Position numbers and translations under genes: made by a program
Part shown: piece after piece, positions 49,863 through 62,276 of the stretch
Position numbering within the stretch: position 1 is the first letter of the stretch
Layout of the letters: each line of letters begins with the position of its first letter
Notes under the pieces: generated by a model
What the model was told of the DNA's origin: nothing
Databases searched by the model: none
What the model saw: the letters and a program-made list of their open reading frames with translations, nothing else
Origin: Cyprinodon diabolis
Lineage: Eukaryota; Chordata; Actinopteri; Cyprinodontiformes; Cyprinodontidae
Assembly: GCA_030533445.1 (NCBI GenBank)
Contig: JARPUW010000261.1
Coordinates: forward strand, 1-64,000
Direction of reading: 5' to 3'
Length of the DNA stretch: 64,000 bases

Positions 49863-52800
49863 CCAGAAAAGATCATGGCTGTATCATTAATGGTTTGTCT
49901 GTTACAACTCCAGAGGCCAAAATGGCATTATCTCACTGTGAAATGAGCGTTTTGGCCTCAACTTCTGATTTGAAGCTTGGAAGCAAAAACATCTGCTCAA
50001 ATCTACTTTATATTGTTAGTTTTCAGCTCTAGATGATTGCCAGAAAAGATCATGGCTGTATCATTAATGGTTTGTCTCTTACAACTCCAGAGGCCAAAAT
50101 GGCATTATCTCACTGTGAAAAGAGCGTTTTGGCCTCAACCTTCTGATTTGAAGCTTGGAACCATAAACATCTGCTCAAATCTACTTTATATTGTTAGTTT
50201 TCAGCTCTAGATGATTGCCAGAAAAGATCATGGCTGTATCATTAATGGTTTGTCTGTTACAACTCCAGAGGCCAAAATGGCATTTTCTCACTGTGAAAAG
50301 AGCGTTTTGGCCTCAACCTTCTGATTTGAAGCTTGGAACCAAAAACATCTGCTCAAATCTACTTTATATTGTTAGTTTTCAGCTCTAGATGATTGCCAGA
50401 AAAGATCATGGCTGTATCATTAATGGTTTGTCTGTTACAACTCCAGAGGCCAAAATGGCATTATCTCACTGTGAAATGAGCGTTTTGGCCTCAACTTCTG
50501 ATTTGAAGCTTGGAAGCAAAAACATCTGCTCAAATCTACTTTATATTGTTAGTTTTCAGCTCTAGATGATTGCCAGAAAAGATCATGGCTGTATCATTAA
50601 TGGTTTGTCTCTTACAACTCCAGAGGCCAAAATGGCATTATCTCACTGTGAAAAGAGCGTTTTGGCCTCAACCTTCTGATTTGAAGCTTGGAACCAAAAA
50701 CATCTGCTCAAATCTACTTTATATTGTTAGTTTTCAGCTCTAGATGATTGCCAGAAAAGATCATGGCTGTATCATTAATGGTTTGTCTGTTACAACTCCA
50801 GAGGCCAAAATGGCATTATCTCACTGTGAAATGAGCGTTTTGGCCTCAACTTCTGATTTGAAGCTTGGAAGCAAAAACATCTGCTCAAATCTACTTTATA
50901 TTGTTAGTTTTCAGCTCTAGATGATTGCCAGAAAAGATCATGGCTGTATCATTAATGGTTTGTCTCTTACAACTCCAGAGGCCAAAATGGCATTATCTCA
51001 CTGTGAAAAGAGCGTTTTGGCCTCAACCTTCTGATTTGAAGCTTGGAACCAAAAACATCTGCTCAAATCTACTTTATATTGTTAGTTTTCAGCTCTAGAT
51101 GATTGCCAGAAAAGATCATGGCTGTATCATTAATGTTTTGTCTGTTACAACTCCAGAGGCCAAAATGGCATTATCTCACTGTGAAATGAGCGTTTTGGCC
51201 TCAACTTCTGTTTTGAACCTTGGAACCAAAAACATCTGCTCAAATCTACTTTATATTGTTAGTTTTCAGCTCTAGATGATTGCCAGAAAAGATCATGGCT
51301 GTATCATTAATGGTTTGTCTGTTACAACTCCAGAGGCCAAAATGGCATTATCTCACTGTGAAATGAGCGTTTTGGCCTCAACTTCTGTTTTGAAGCTTGG
51401 AACCATAAACATCTGCTCAAATCTACTTTATATTGTTAGTTTTCAGCTCTAGATGATTGCCAGAAAAGATCATGGCTATATCATTAATGGTTTGTCCGTT
51501 ACAACTCCAGAGGCCAAAATGGCATTATCTCACTGTGAAAAGAGCGTTTTGGCCTCAACTTCGGTTTTGAAGCTTGGAACCATAAACATCTGCTCAAATC
51601 TACTTTATATTGTTAGTTTTCAGCTCTAGATGATTGCCAGAAAAGATCATGGCTGTATCATTAATGGTTTGTCTGTTACAACTCCAGAGGCCAAAATGGC
51701 ATTATCTCACTGTGAAATGAGCGTTTTGGCCTCAACCTTCTGATTTGAAGCTTGGAACGAAAAACATCTGCTCACATCTACTTTATATTGTTAGTTTTCA
51801 GCTCTAGATGATTGCCAGAAAAGATCATGGCTGTATCATTAATGGTTCGTCTGTTACAACTCCAGAGGCCAAAATGGCATTATCTCACTGTGAAATGAGC
51901 GTTTTGGCCTCAACTTCTGATTTGAAGCTTGGAAGCAAAAACATCTGCTCAAATCTACTTTATATTGTTAGTTTTCAGCTCTAGATGATTGCCAGAAAAG
52001 ATCATGGCTGTATCATTAATGGTTTGTCTGTTACAACTCCAGAGGCCAAAATGGCATTATCTCACTGTAAAATGAGCGTTTTGGCCTCAACTTCTGTTTT
52101 GAAGCTTGGAACCATAAACATCTGCTCAAATCTACTTTATATTGTTAGTTTTCGGCTCTAGATGATTGCCAGAAAAGATCATGGCTGTATCATTAATGGT
52201 TTGTCTGTTACAACTCCAGAGGCCAAAATGGCATTATCTCACTGTGAAATGAGCGTTTTGGCCTCAACTTCTGTTTTGAAGCTTGGAACCATAAACATCT
52301 GCTCAAATCTACTTTATATTGTTAGTTTTCAGCTCTAGATGATTGCCAGAAAAGATCATGGCTGTATCATTAATGGTTTGTCTGTTACAACTCCAGAGGC
52401 CAAAATGGCATTATCTCACTGTGAAAAGAGCGTTTTGGCCTCAACTTCTGATTTGAAGCTTGGAAGCAAAAACATCTGCTCAAATCTACTTTATATTGTT
52501 AGTTTTCAGCTCTAGATGATTGCCAGAAAAGATCATGGCTGTATTATTAATGGTTTGTCTGTTACAACTCCAGAGGCCAAAATGGCATTATCTCACTGTG
52601 AAAAGAGCGTTTTGGCCTCAACTTCTGTTTTGAAGCTTGGAACCAAAAACATCTGCTCAAATCTACTTTATATTGTTAGTTTTCAGCTCTAGATGATTGC
52701 CAGAAAAGATCATGGCTGTATCATTAATGGTTTGTCTGTTACAACTCCAGAGGCCAAAATGGCATTATCTCACTGTGAAATGAGCGTTTTGGCCTCAACT

Positions 52801-54652
52801 TCTTTTTTGAAGCTTGGAACCATAAACATCTGCTCAAATCTACTTTATATTGTTAGTTTTCAGCTCTAGATGATTGCCAGAAAAGATCATGGCTGTATCA
52901 TTAATGGTTTGTCTGTTACAACTCCAGAGGCCAAAATGGCATTATCTCACTGTGAAAAGAGCGTTTTGGCCTCAACCTTCTGATTTGAAGCTTGGAACCA
53001 AAAACATCTGCTCAAATCTACTTTATATTGTTAGTTTTCAGCTCTAGATGATTGCCAGAAAAGATCATGGCTGTATCATTAATGGTTTGTCTGTTACAAC
53101 TCCAGACGCCAAAATGGCATTATCTCACTGTGAAATGAGCGTTTTGGCCTCAACTTCTGTTTTGAAGCTTGGAACCATAAACATCTGCTCAAATCTACTT
53201 TATATTGTTAGTTTTCAGCTCTAGATGATTGCCAGAAAAGATCATGGCTGTATCATTAATGGTTTGTCTCTTACAACTCCAGAGGCCAAAATGGCATTAT
53301 CTCACTGTGAAAAGAGCGTTTTGGCCTCAACCTTCTGATTTGAAGCTTGGAACCAAAAACATCTGCTCAAATCTACTTTATATTGTTAGTTTTCAGCTCT
53401 AGATGATTGCCAGAAAAGATCATGGCTGTATCATTAATGGTTTGTCTGTTACAACTCCAGAGGCCAAAATGGCATTATCTCACTGTGAAATGAGCGTTTT
53501 GGCCTCAACTTCTGATTTGAAGCTTGGAAGCAAAAACATCTGCTCAAATCTACTTTATATTGTTAGTTTTCAGCTCTAGATGATTGCCAGAAAAGATCAT
53601 GGCTGTATCATTAATGGTTTGTCTCTTACAACTCCAGAGGCCAAAATGGCATTATCTCACTGTGAAAAGAGCGTTTTGGCCTCAACCTTCTGATTTGAAG
53701 CTTGGAACCATAAACATCTGCTCAAATCTACTTTATATTGTTAGTTTTCAGCTCTAGATGATTGCCAGAAAAGATCATGGCTGTATCATTAATGGTTTGT
53801 CTGTTACAACTCCAGAGGCCAAAATGGCATTTTCTCACTGTGAAAAGAGCGTTTTGGCCTCAACCTTCTGATTTGAAGCTTGGAACCAAAAACATCTGCT
53901 CAAATCTACTTTATATTGTTAGTTTTCAGCTCTAGATGATTGCCAGAAAAGATCATGGCTGTATCATTAATGGTTTGTCTGTTACAACTCCAGAGGCCAA
54001 AATGGCATTATCTCACTGTGAAATGAGCGTTTTGGCCTCAACTTCTGATTTGAAGCTTGGAAGCAAAAACATCTGCTCAAATCTACTTTATATTGTTAGT
54101 TTTCAGCTCTAGATGATTGCCAGAAAAGATCATGGCTGTATCATTAATGGTTTGTCTCTTACAACTCCAGAGGCCAAAATGGCATTATCTCACTGTGAAA
54201 AGAGCGTTTTGGCCTCAACCTTCTGATTTGAAGCTTGGAACCAAAAACATCTGCTCAAATCTACTTTATATTGTTAGTTTTCAGCTCTAGATGATTGCCA
54301 GAAAAGATCATGGCTGTATCATTAATGGTTTGTCTGTTACAACTCCAGAGGCCAAAATGGCATTATCTCACTGTGAAATGAGCGTTTTGGCCTCAACTTC
54401 TGTTTTGAAGCTTGGAACCATAAACATCTGCTCAAATCTACTTTATATTGTTAGTTTTCAGCTCTAGATGATTGCCAGAAAAGATCATGGCTGTATCATT
54501 AATGGTTTGTCTCTTACAACTCCAGAGGCCAAAATGGCATTATCTCACTGTGAAAAGAGCGTTTTGGCCTCAACCTTCTGATTTGAAGCTTGGAACCAAA
54601 AACATCTGCTCAAATCTACTTTATATTGTTAGTTTTCAGCTCTAGATGATTG
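49863..54652. repeat. 27-mer HOR unit R, copy 1 (4,790 bp)
   Basis: Class order: A, B(ATAAAC), B(CATTTTCTC), A, B, A, B, K, C, C'(GGCTATATC), T82-B, A(GGTTCGTC), C(TGTAAAATG), C, A', c'(GTATTATT), C(CTTTTTTG), B, C(GACGCC), B, A, B(ATAAAC), B(CATTTTCTC), A, B, C, B. The twelve monomers at 51106-53231 correspond one for one to the last twelve of the 26-mer. The rest is different. GGCTATATC (51476) and CATTTTCTC (50281, 53828) are private to this HOR. The unit therefore looks like a derivative of the 26-mer whose first part was replaced by A/B-rich monomers. Confidence 0.9.
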
Positions 54653-57600
54653 CCAGAAAAGATCATGGCTGTATCATTAATGGTTTGTCTGTTACAACTC
54701 CAGAGGCCAAAATGGCATTATCTCACTGTGAAATGAGCGTTTTGGCCTCAACTTCTGATTTGAAGCTTGGAAGCAAAAACATCTGCTCAAATCTACTTTA
54801 TATTGTTAGTTTTCAGCTCTAGATGATTGCCAGAAAAGATCATGGCTGTATCATTAATGGTTTGTCTCTTACAACTCCAGAGGCCAAAATGGCATTATCT
54901 CACTGTGAAAAGAGCGTTTTGGCCTCAACCTTCTGATTTGAAGCTTGGAACCATAAACATCTGCTCAAATCTACTTTATATTGTTAGTTTTCAGCTCTAG
55001 ATGATTGCCAGAAAAGATCATGGCTGTATCATTAATGGTTTGTCTGTTACAACTCCAGAGGCCAAAATGGCATTTTCTCACTGTGAAAAGAGCGTTTTGG
55101 CCTCAACCTTCTGATTTGAAGCTTGGAACCAAAAACATCTGCTCAAATCTACTTTATATTGTTAGTTTTCAGCTCTAGATGATTGCCAGAAAAGATCATG
55201 GCTGTATCATTAATGGTTTGTCTGTTACAACTCCAGAGGCCAAAATGGCATTATCTCACTGTGAAATGAGCGTTTTGGCCTCAACTTCTGATTTGAAGCT
55301 TGGAAGCAAAAACATCTGCTCAAATCTACTTTATATTGTTAGTTTTCAGCTCTAGATGATTGCCAGAAAAGATCATGGCTGTATCATTAATGGTTTGTCT
55401 CTTACAACTCCAGAGGCCAAAATGGCATTATCTCACTGTGAAAAGAGCGTTTTGGCCTCAACCTTCTGATTTGAAGCTTGGAACCAAAAACATCTGCTCA
55501 AATCTACTTTATATTGTTAGTTTTCAGCTCTAGATGATTGCCAGAAAAGATCATGGCTGTATCATTAATGGTTTGTCTGTTACAACTCCAGAGGCCAAAA
55601 TGGCATTATCTCACTGTGAAATGAGCGTTTTGGCCTCAACTTCTGATTTGAAGCTTGGAAGCAAAAACATCTGCTCAAATCTACTTTATATTGTTAGTTT
55701 TCAGCTCTAGATGATTGCCAGAAAAGATCATGGCTGTATCATTAATGGTTTGTCTCTTACAACTCCAGAGGCCAAAATGGCATTATCTCACTGTGAAAAG
55801 AGCGTTTTGGCCTCAACCTTCTGATTTGAAGCTTGGAACCAAAAACATCTGCTCAAATCTACTTTATATTGTTAGTTTTCAGCTCTAGATGATTGCCAGA
55901 AAAGATCATGGCTGTATCATTAATGTTTTGTCTGTTACAACTCCAGAGGCCAAAATGGCATTATCTCACTGTGAAATGAGCGTTTTGGCCTCAACTTCTG
56001 TTTTGAACCTTGGAACCAAAAACATCTGCTCAAATCTACTTTATATTGTTAGTTTTCAGCTCTAGATGATTGCCAGAAAAGATCATGGCTGTATCATTAA
56101 TGGTTTGTCTGTTACAACTCCAGAGGCCAAAATGGCATTATCTCACTGTGAAATGAGCGTTTTGGCCTCAACTTCTGTTTTGAAGCTTGGAACCATAAAC
56201 ATCTGCTCAAATCTACTTTATATTGTTAGTTTTCAGCTCTAGATGATTGCCAGAAAAGATCATGGCTATATCATTAATGGTTTGTCCGTTACAACTCCAG
56301 AGGCCAAAATGGCATTATCTCACTGTGAAAAGAGCGTTTTGGCCTCAACTTCGGTTTTGAAGCTTGGAACCATAAACATCTGCTCAAATCTACTTTATAT
56401 TGTTAGTTTTCAGCTCTAGATGATTGCCAGAAAAGATCATGGCTGTATCATTAATGGTTTGTCTGTTACAACCCCAGAGGCCAAAATGGCATTATCTCAC
56501 TGTGAAAAGAGCGTTTTGGCCTCAACCTTCAGATTTGAAGCTTGGAACGAAAAACATCTGCTCACATCTACTTTATATTGTTAGTTTTCAGCTCTAGATG
56601 ATTGCCAGAAAAGATCATGGCTGTATCATTAATGGTTCGTCTGTTACAACTCCAGAGGCCAAAATGGCATTATCTCACTGTGAAATGAGCGTTTTGGCCT
56701 CAACTTCTGATTTGAAGCTTGGAAGCAAAAACATCTGCTCAAATCTACTTTATATTGTTAGTTTTCAGCTCTAGATGATTGCCAGAAAAGATCATGGCTG
56801 TATCATTAATGGTTTGTCTGTTACAACTCCAGAGGCCAAAATGGCATTATCTCACTGTAAAATGAGCGTTTTGGCCTCAACTTCTGTTTTGAAGCTTGGA
56901 ACCATAAACATCTGCTCAAATCTACTTTATATTGTTAGTTTTCGGCTCTAGATGATTGCCAGAAAAGATCATGGCTGTATCATTAATGGTTTGTCTGTTA
57001 CAACTCCAGAGGCCAAAATGGCATTATCTCACTGTGAAATGAGCGTTTTGGCCTCAACTTCTGTTTTGAAGCTTGGAACCATAAACATCTGCTCAAATCT
57101 ACTTTATATTGTTAGTTTTCAGCTCTAGATGATTGCCAGAAAAGATCATGGCTGTATCATTAATGGTTTGTCTGTTACAACTCCAGAGGCCAAAATGGCA
57201 TTATCTCACTGTGAAAAGAGCGTTTTGGCCTCAACTTCTGATTTGAAGCTTGGAAGCAAAAACATCTGCTCAAATCTACTTTATATTGTTAGTTTTCAGC
57301 TCTAGATGATTGCCAGAAAAGATCATGGCTGTATTATTAATGGTTTGTCTGTTACAACTCCAGAGGCCAAAATGGCATTATCTCACTGTGAAAAGAGCGT
57401 TTTGGCCTCAACTTCTGTTTTGAAGCTTGGAACCAAAAACATCTGCTCAAATCTACTTTATATTGTTAGTTTTCAGCTCTAGATGATTGCCAGAAAAGAT
57501 CATGGCTGTATCATTAATGGTTTGTCTGTTACAACTCCAGAGGCCAAAATGGCATTATCTCACTGTGAAATGAGCGTTTTGGCCTCAACTTCTTTTTTGA

Positions 57601-59264
57601 AGCTTGGAACCATAAACATCTGCTCAAATCTACTTTATATTGTTAGTTTTCAGCTCTAGATGATTGCCAGAAAAGATCATGGCTGTATCATTAATGGTTT
57701 GTCTGTTACAACTCCAGAGGCCAAAATGGCATTATCTCACTGTGAAAAGAGCGTTTTGGCCTCAACCTTCTGATTTGAAGCTTGGAACCAAAAACATCTG
57801 CTCAAATCTACTTTATATTGTTAGTTTTCAGCTCTAGATGATTGCCAGAAAAGATCATGGCTGTATCATTAATGGTTTGTCTGTTACAACTCCAGACGCC
57901 AAAATGGCATTATCTCACTGTGAAATGAGCGTTTTGGCCTCAACTTCTGTTTTGAAGCTTGGAACCATAAACATCTGCTCAAATCTACTTTATATTGTTA
58001 GTTTTCAGCTCTAGATGATTGCCAGAAAAGATCATGGCTGTATCATTAATGGTTTGTCTCTTACAACTCCAGAGGCCAAAATGGCATTATCTCACTGTGA
58101 AAAGAGCGTTTTGGCCTCAACCTTCTGATTTGAAGCTTGGAACCAAAAACATCTGCTCAAATCTACTTTATATTGTTAGTTTTCAGCTCTAGATGATTGC
58201 CAGAAAAGATCATGGCTGTATCATTAATGGTTTGTCTGTTACAACTCCAGAGGCCAAAATGGCATTATCTCACTGTGAAATGAGCGTTTTGGCCTCAACT
58301 TCTGATTTGAAGCTTGGAAGCAAAAACATCTGCTCAAATCTACTTTATATTGTTAGTTTTCAGCTCTAGATGATTGCCAGAAAAGATCATGGCTGTATCA
58401 TTAATGGTTTGTCTCTTACAACTCCAGAGGCCAAAATGGCATTATCTCACTGTGAAAAGAGCGTTTTGGCCTCAACCTTCTGATTTGAAGCTTGGAACCA
58501 TAAACATCTGCTCAAATCTACTTTATATTGTTAGTTTTCAGCTCTAGATGATTGCCAGAAAAGATCATGGCTGTATCATTAATGGTTTGTCTGTTACAAC
58601 TCCAGAGGCCAAAATGGCATTTTCTCACTGTGAAAAGAGCGTTTTGGCCTCAACCTTCTGATTTGAAGCTTGGAACCAAAAACATCTGCTCAAATCTACT
58701 TTATATTGTTAGTTTTCAGCTCTAGATGATTGCCAGAAAAGATCATGGCTGTATCATTAATGGTTTGTCTGTTACAACTCCAGAGGCCAAAATGGCATTA
58801 TCTCACTGTGAAATGAGCGTTTTGGCCTCAACTTCTGATTTGAAGCTTGGAAGCAAAAACATCTGCTCAAATCTACTTTATATTGTTAGTTTTCAGCTCT
58901 AGATGATTGCCAGAAAAGATCATGGCTGTATCATTAATGGTTTGTCTCTTACAACTCCAGAGGCCAAAATGGCATTATCTCACTGTGAAAAGAGCGTTTT
59001 GGCCTCAACCTTCTGATTTGAAGCTTGGAACCAAAAACATCTGCTCAAATCTACTTTATATTGTTAGTTTTCAGCTCTAGATGATTGCCAGAAAAGATCA
59101 TGGCTGTATCATTAATGGTTTGTCTGTTACAACTCCAGAGGCCAAAATGGCATTATCTCACTGTGAAATGAGCGTTTTGGCCTCAACTTCTGTTTTGAAC
59201 CTTGGAACCATAAACATCTGCTCAAATCTACTTTATATTGTTAGTTTTCAGCTCTAGATGATTG
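54653..59264. repeat. 27-mer HOR unit R, copy 2 (26 of 27 monomers)
   Basis: Same order as 49863-54652 with the same markers shifted by 4,790 bp: CATTTTCTC at 55071 and 58618, GACGCC at 57897. Differences noticed are in the monomer at 56427 (ACCCCAGAGG, GAAAAGAG, CCTTCAGATTTG) and in the monomer at 59088, which is class K where copy 1 has C. The expected 27th monomer (class B) is replaced by class C at 59265, where the tail begins. Confidence 0.88.
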
Positions 59265-60860
59265 CCAGAAAAGATCATGGCTGTATCATTAATGGTTTGT
59301 CTGTTACAACTCCAGAGGCCAAAATGGCATTATCTCACTGTGAAATGAGCGTTTTGGCCTCAACTTCTGTTTTGAAGCTTGGAACCATAAACATCTGCTC
59401 AAATCTACTTTATATTGTTAGTTTTCAGCTCTAGATGATTGCCAGAAAAGATCATGGCTGTATCATTAATGGTTTGTCCGTTACAACTCCAGAGGCCAAA
59501 ATGGCATTATCTCACTGTGAAAAGAGCGTTTTGGCCTCAACTTCTGTTTTGAAGCTTGGAACCATAAACATCTGCTCAAATCTACTTTATATTGTTAGTT
59601 TTCAGCTCTAGATGATTGCCAGAAAAGATCATGGCTGTATCATTAATGGTTTGTCTGTTACAACTCCAGAGGCCAAAATGGCATTATCTCACTGTGAAAA
59701 GAGCGTTTTGGCCTCAACCTTCTGATTTGAAGCTTGGAACCAAAAACATCTGCTCACATCTACTTTATATTGTTAGTTTTCAGCTCTAGATGATTGCCAG
59801 AAAAGATCATGGCTGTATCATTAATGGTTTGTCTGTTACAACTCCAGAGGCCAAAATGGCATTATCTCACTGTGAAATGAGCGTTTTGGCCTCAACTTCT
59901 GATTTGAAGCTTGGAAGCAAAAACATCTGCTCAAATCTACTTTATATTGTTAGTTTTCAGCTCTAGATGATTGCCAGAAAAGATCATGGCTGTATCATTA
60001 ATGGTTTGTCTCTTACAACTCCAGAGGCCAAAATGGCATTATCTCACTGTGAAAAGAGCGTTTTGGCCTCAACCTTCTGATTTGAAGCTTGGAACCAAAA
60101 ACATCTGCTCAAATCTACTTTATATTGTTAGGTTTCAGCTCTAGATGATTGCCAGAAAAGATCATGGCTGTATCATTAATGGTTTGTCTGTTACAACTCC
60201 AGAGGCCAAAATGGCATTAATTCACTGCGAAATGAGCGTTTTGGCCTCAACTTCTGTTTTGAAGCTTGGAACCATAAAAATCTGCTCAAATCTACTTTAT
60301 ATTGTTAGTTTTCAGCTCTAGATGATTGCCAGAAAAGATCATGGCTGTATCATTAATGGTTTGTCCGTTACAACTCCAGAGGCCAAAATGGCATTATCTC
60401 ACTGTGAAAAGAGCGTTTTGGCCTCAACTTCTGTTTTGAAGCTTGGAACCAAAAACATCTGCTCAAATCTACTTTATATTGTTAGTTTTCAGCTCTAGAT
60501 GATTGCTAGAAAAGATCATGGCTGTATCATTAATGGTTTGTCTGTTACAACTCCAGAGGCCAAAATGGCATTATCTCACTGTGAAAAGAGCGTTTTGGCC
60601 TCAACCTTCTGATTTGAAGCTTGGAACCAAAAACATCTGCTCAAATCTACTTTATATTGTTAGTTTTCGGCTCTAGATGATTGCCAGAAAAGATCATGGC
60701 TGTATCATTAATGGTTTGTCTGTTACAACTCCAGAGGCCAAAATGGCATTATCTCACTGTGAAATGAGCGTTTTGGCCTCAACTTCTGTTTTGAAGCTTG
60801 GAACCATAAACATCTGCTCAAATCTACTTTATATTGTTAGTTTTCAGCTCTAGATGATTG

Positions 60861-61568
60861 CCAGAAAAGATCATGGCTGTATCATTAATGGTTTGTCTGT
60901 TACAACTCCAGAGGCCAAAATGGCATTATCTCACTGTGAAAAGAGCGTTTTGGCCTCAACTTCTGATTTGAAGCTTGGAAGCAAAAACATCTGCTCAAAT
61001 CTACTTTATATTGTTAGTTTTCAGCTCTAGATGATTGCCAGAAAAGATCATGGCTGTATCATTAATGGTTTGTCTGTTACAACTCCAGAGGCCAAAATGG
61101 CATTATCTCACTGTGAAAAGAGCGTTTTGGCCTCAACTTCTGTTTTGAAGCTTGGAACCAAAAACATCTGCTCAAATCTACTTTATATTGTTAGTTTTCA
61201 GCTCTAGATGATTGCCAGAAAAGATCATGGCTGTATCATTAATGGTTTGTCTGTTACAACTCCAGAGGCCAAAATGGCATTATCTCACTGTGAAATGAGA
61301 GTTTTGGCCTCAACTTCTGTTTTGAAGCTTGGAACCATAAACATCTGCTCAAATCTACTTTATATTGTTAGTTTTCAGCTCTAGATGATTGCCAGAAAAG
61401 ATCATGGCTGTATCATTAATGGTTTGTCTGTTACAACTCCAGAGGCCAAAATGGCATTATCTCACTGTGAAATGAGCGTTTTGGCCTCAACTTCTTTTTT
61501 GAAGCTTGGAACCATAAACATCTGCTCAAATCTACTTTATATTGTTAGTTTTCAGCTCTAGATGATTG
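60861..61568. repeat. 4-mer unit, copy 1 of a 708-bp tandem duplication
   Basis: Four monomers in the order A', c', C with GAGAGTTTT (A at 61300), C with CTTCTTTTTTG. The same four follow directly, offset by exactly 708 bp (4 x 177). GAGAGTTTT was not seen elsewhere in the window. Confidence 0.9.
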
Positions 61569-62276
61569 CCAGAAAAGATCATGGCTGTATCATTAATGGT
61601 TTGTCTGTTACAACTCCAGAGGCCAAAATGGCATTATCTCACTGTGAAAAGAGCGTTTTGGCCTCAACTTCTGATTTGAAGCTTGGAAGCAAAAACATCT
61701 GCTCAAATCTACTTTATATTGTTAGTTTTCAGCTCTAGATGATTGCCAGAAAAGATCATGGCTGTATCATTAATGGTTTGTCTGTTACAACTCCAGAGGC
61801 CAAAATGGCATTATCTCACTGTGAAAAGAGCGTTTTGGCCTCAACTTCTGTTTTGAAGCTTGGAACCAAAAACATCTGCTCAAATCTACTTTATATTGTT
61901 AGTTTTCAGCTCTAGATGATTGCCAGAAAAGATCATGGCTGTATCATTAATGGTTTGTCTGTTACAACTCCAGAGGCCAAAATGGCATTATCTCACTGTG
62001 AAATGAGAGTTTTGGCCTCAACTTCTGTTTTGAAGCTTGGAACCATAAACATCTGCTCAAATCTACTTTATATTGTTAGTTTTCAGCTCTAGATGATTGC
62101 CAGAAAAGATCATGGCTGTATCATTAATGGTTTGTCTGTTACAACTCCAGAGGCCAAAATGGCATTATCTCACTGTGAAATGAGCGTTTTGGCCTCAACT
62201 TCTTTTTTGAAGCTTGGAACCATAAACATCTGCTCAAATCTACTTTATATTGTTAGTTTTCAGCTCTAGATGATTG
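61569..62276. repeat. 4-mer unit, copy 2 of a 708-bp tandem duplication
   Basis: Exact-looking repeat of 60861-61568, with the private GAGAGTTTT change at 62008. It mirrors the 709-bp 4-mer duplication at the other end of the window but uses different monomers. Confidence 0.9.
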
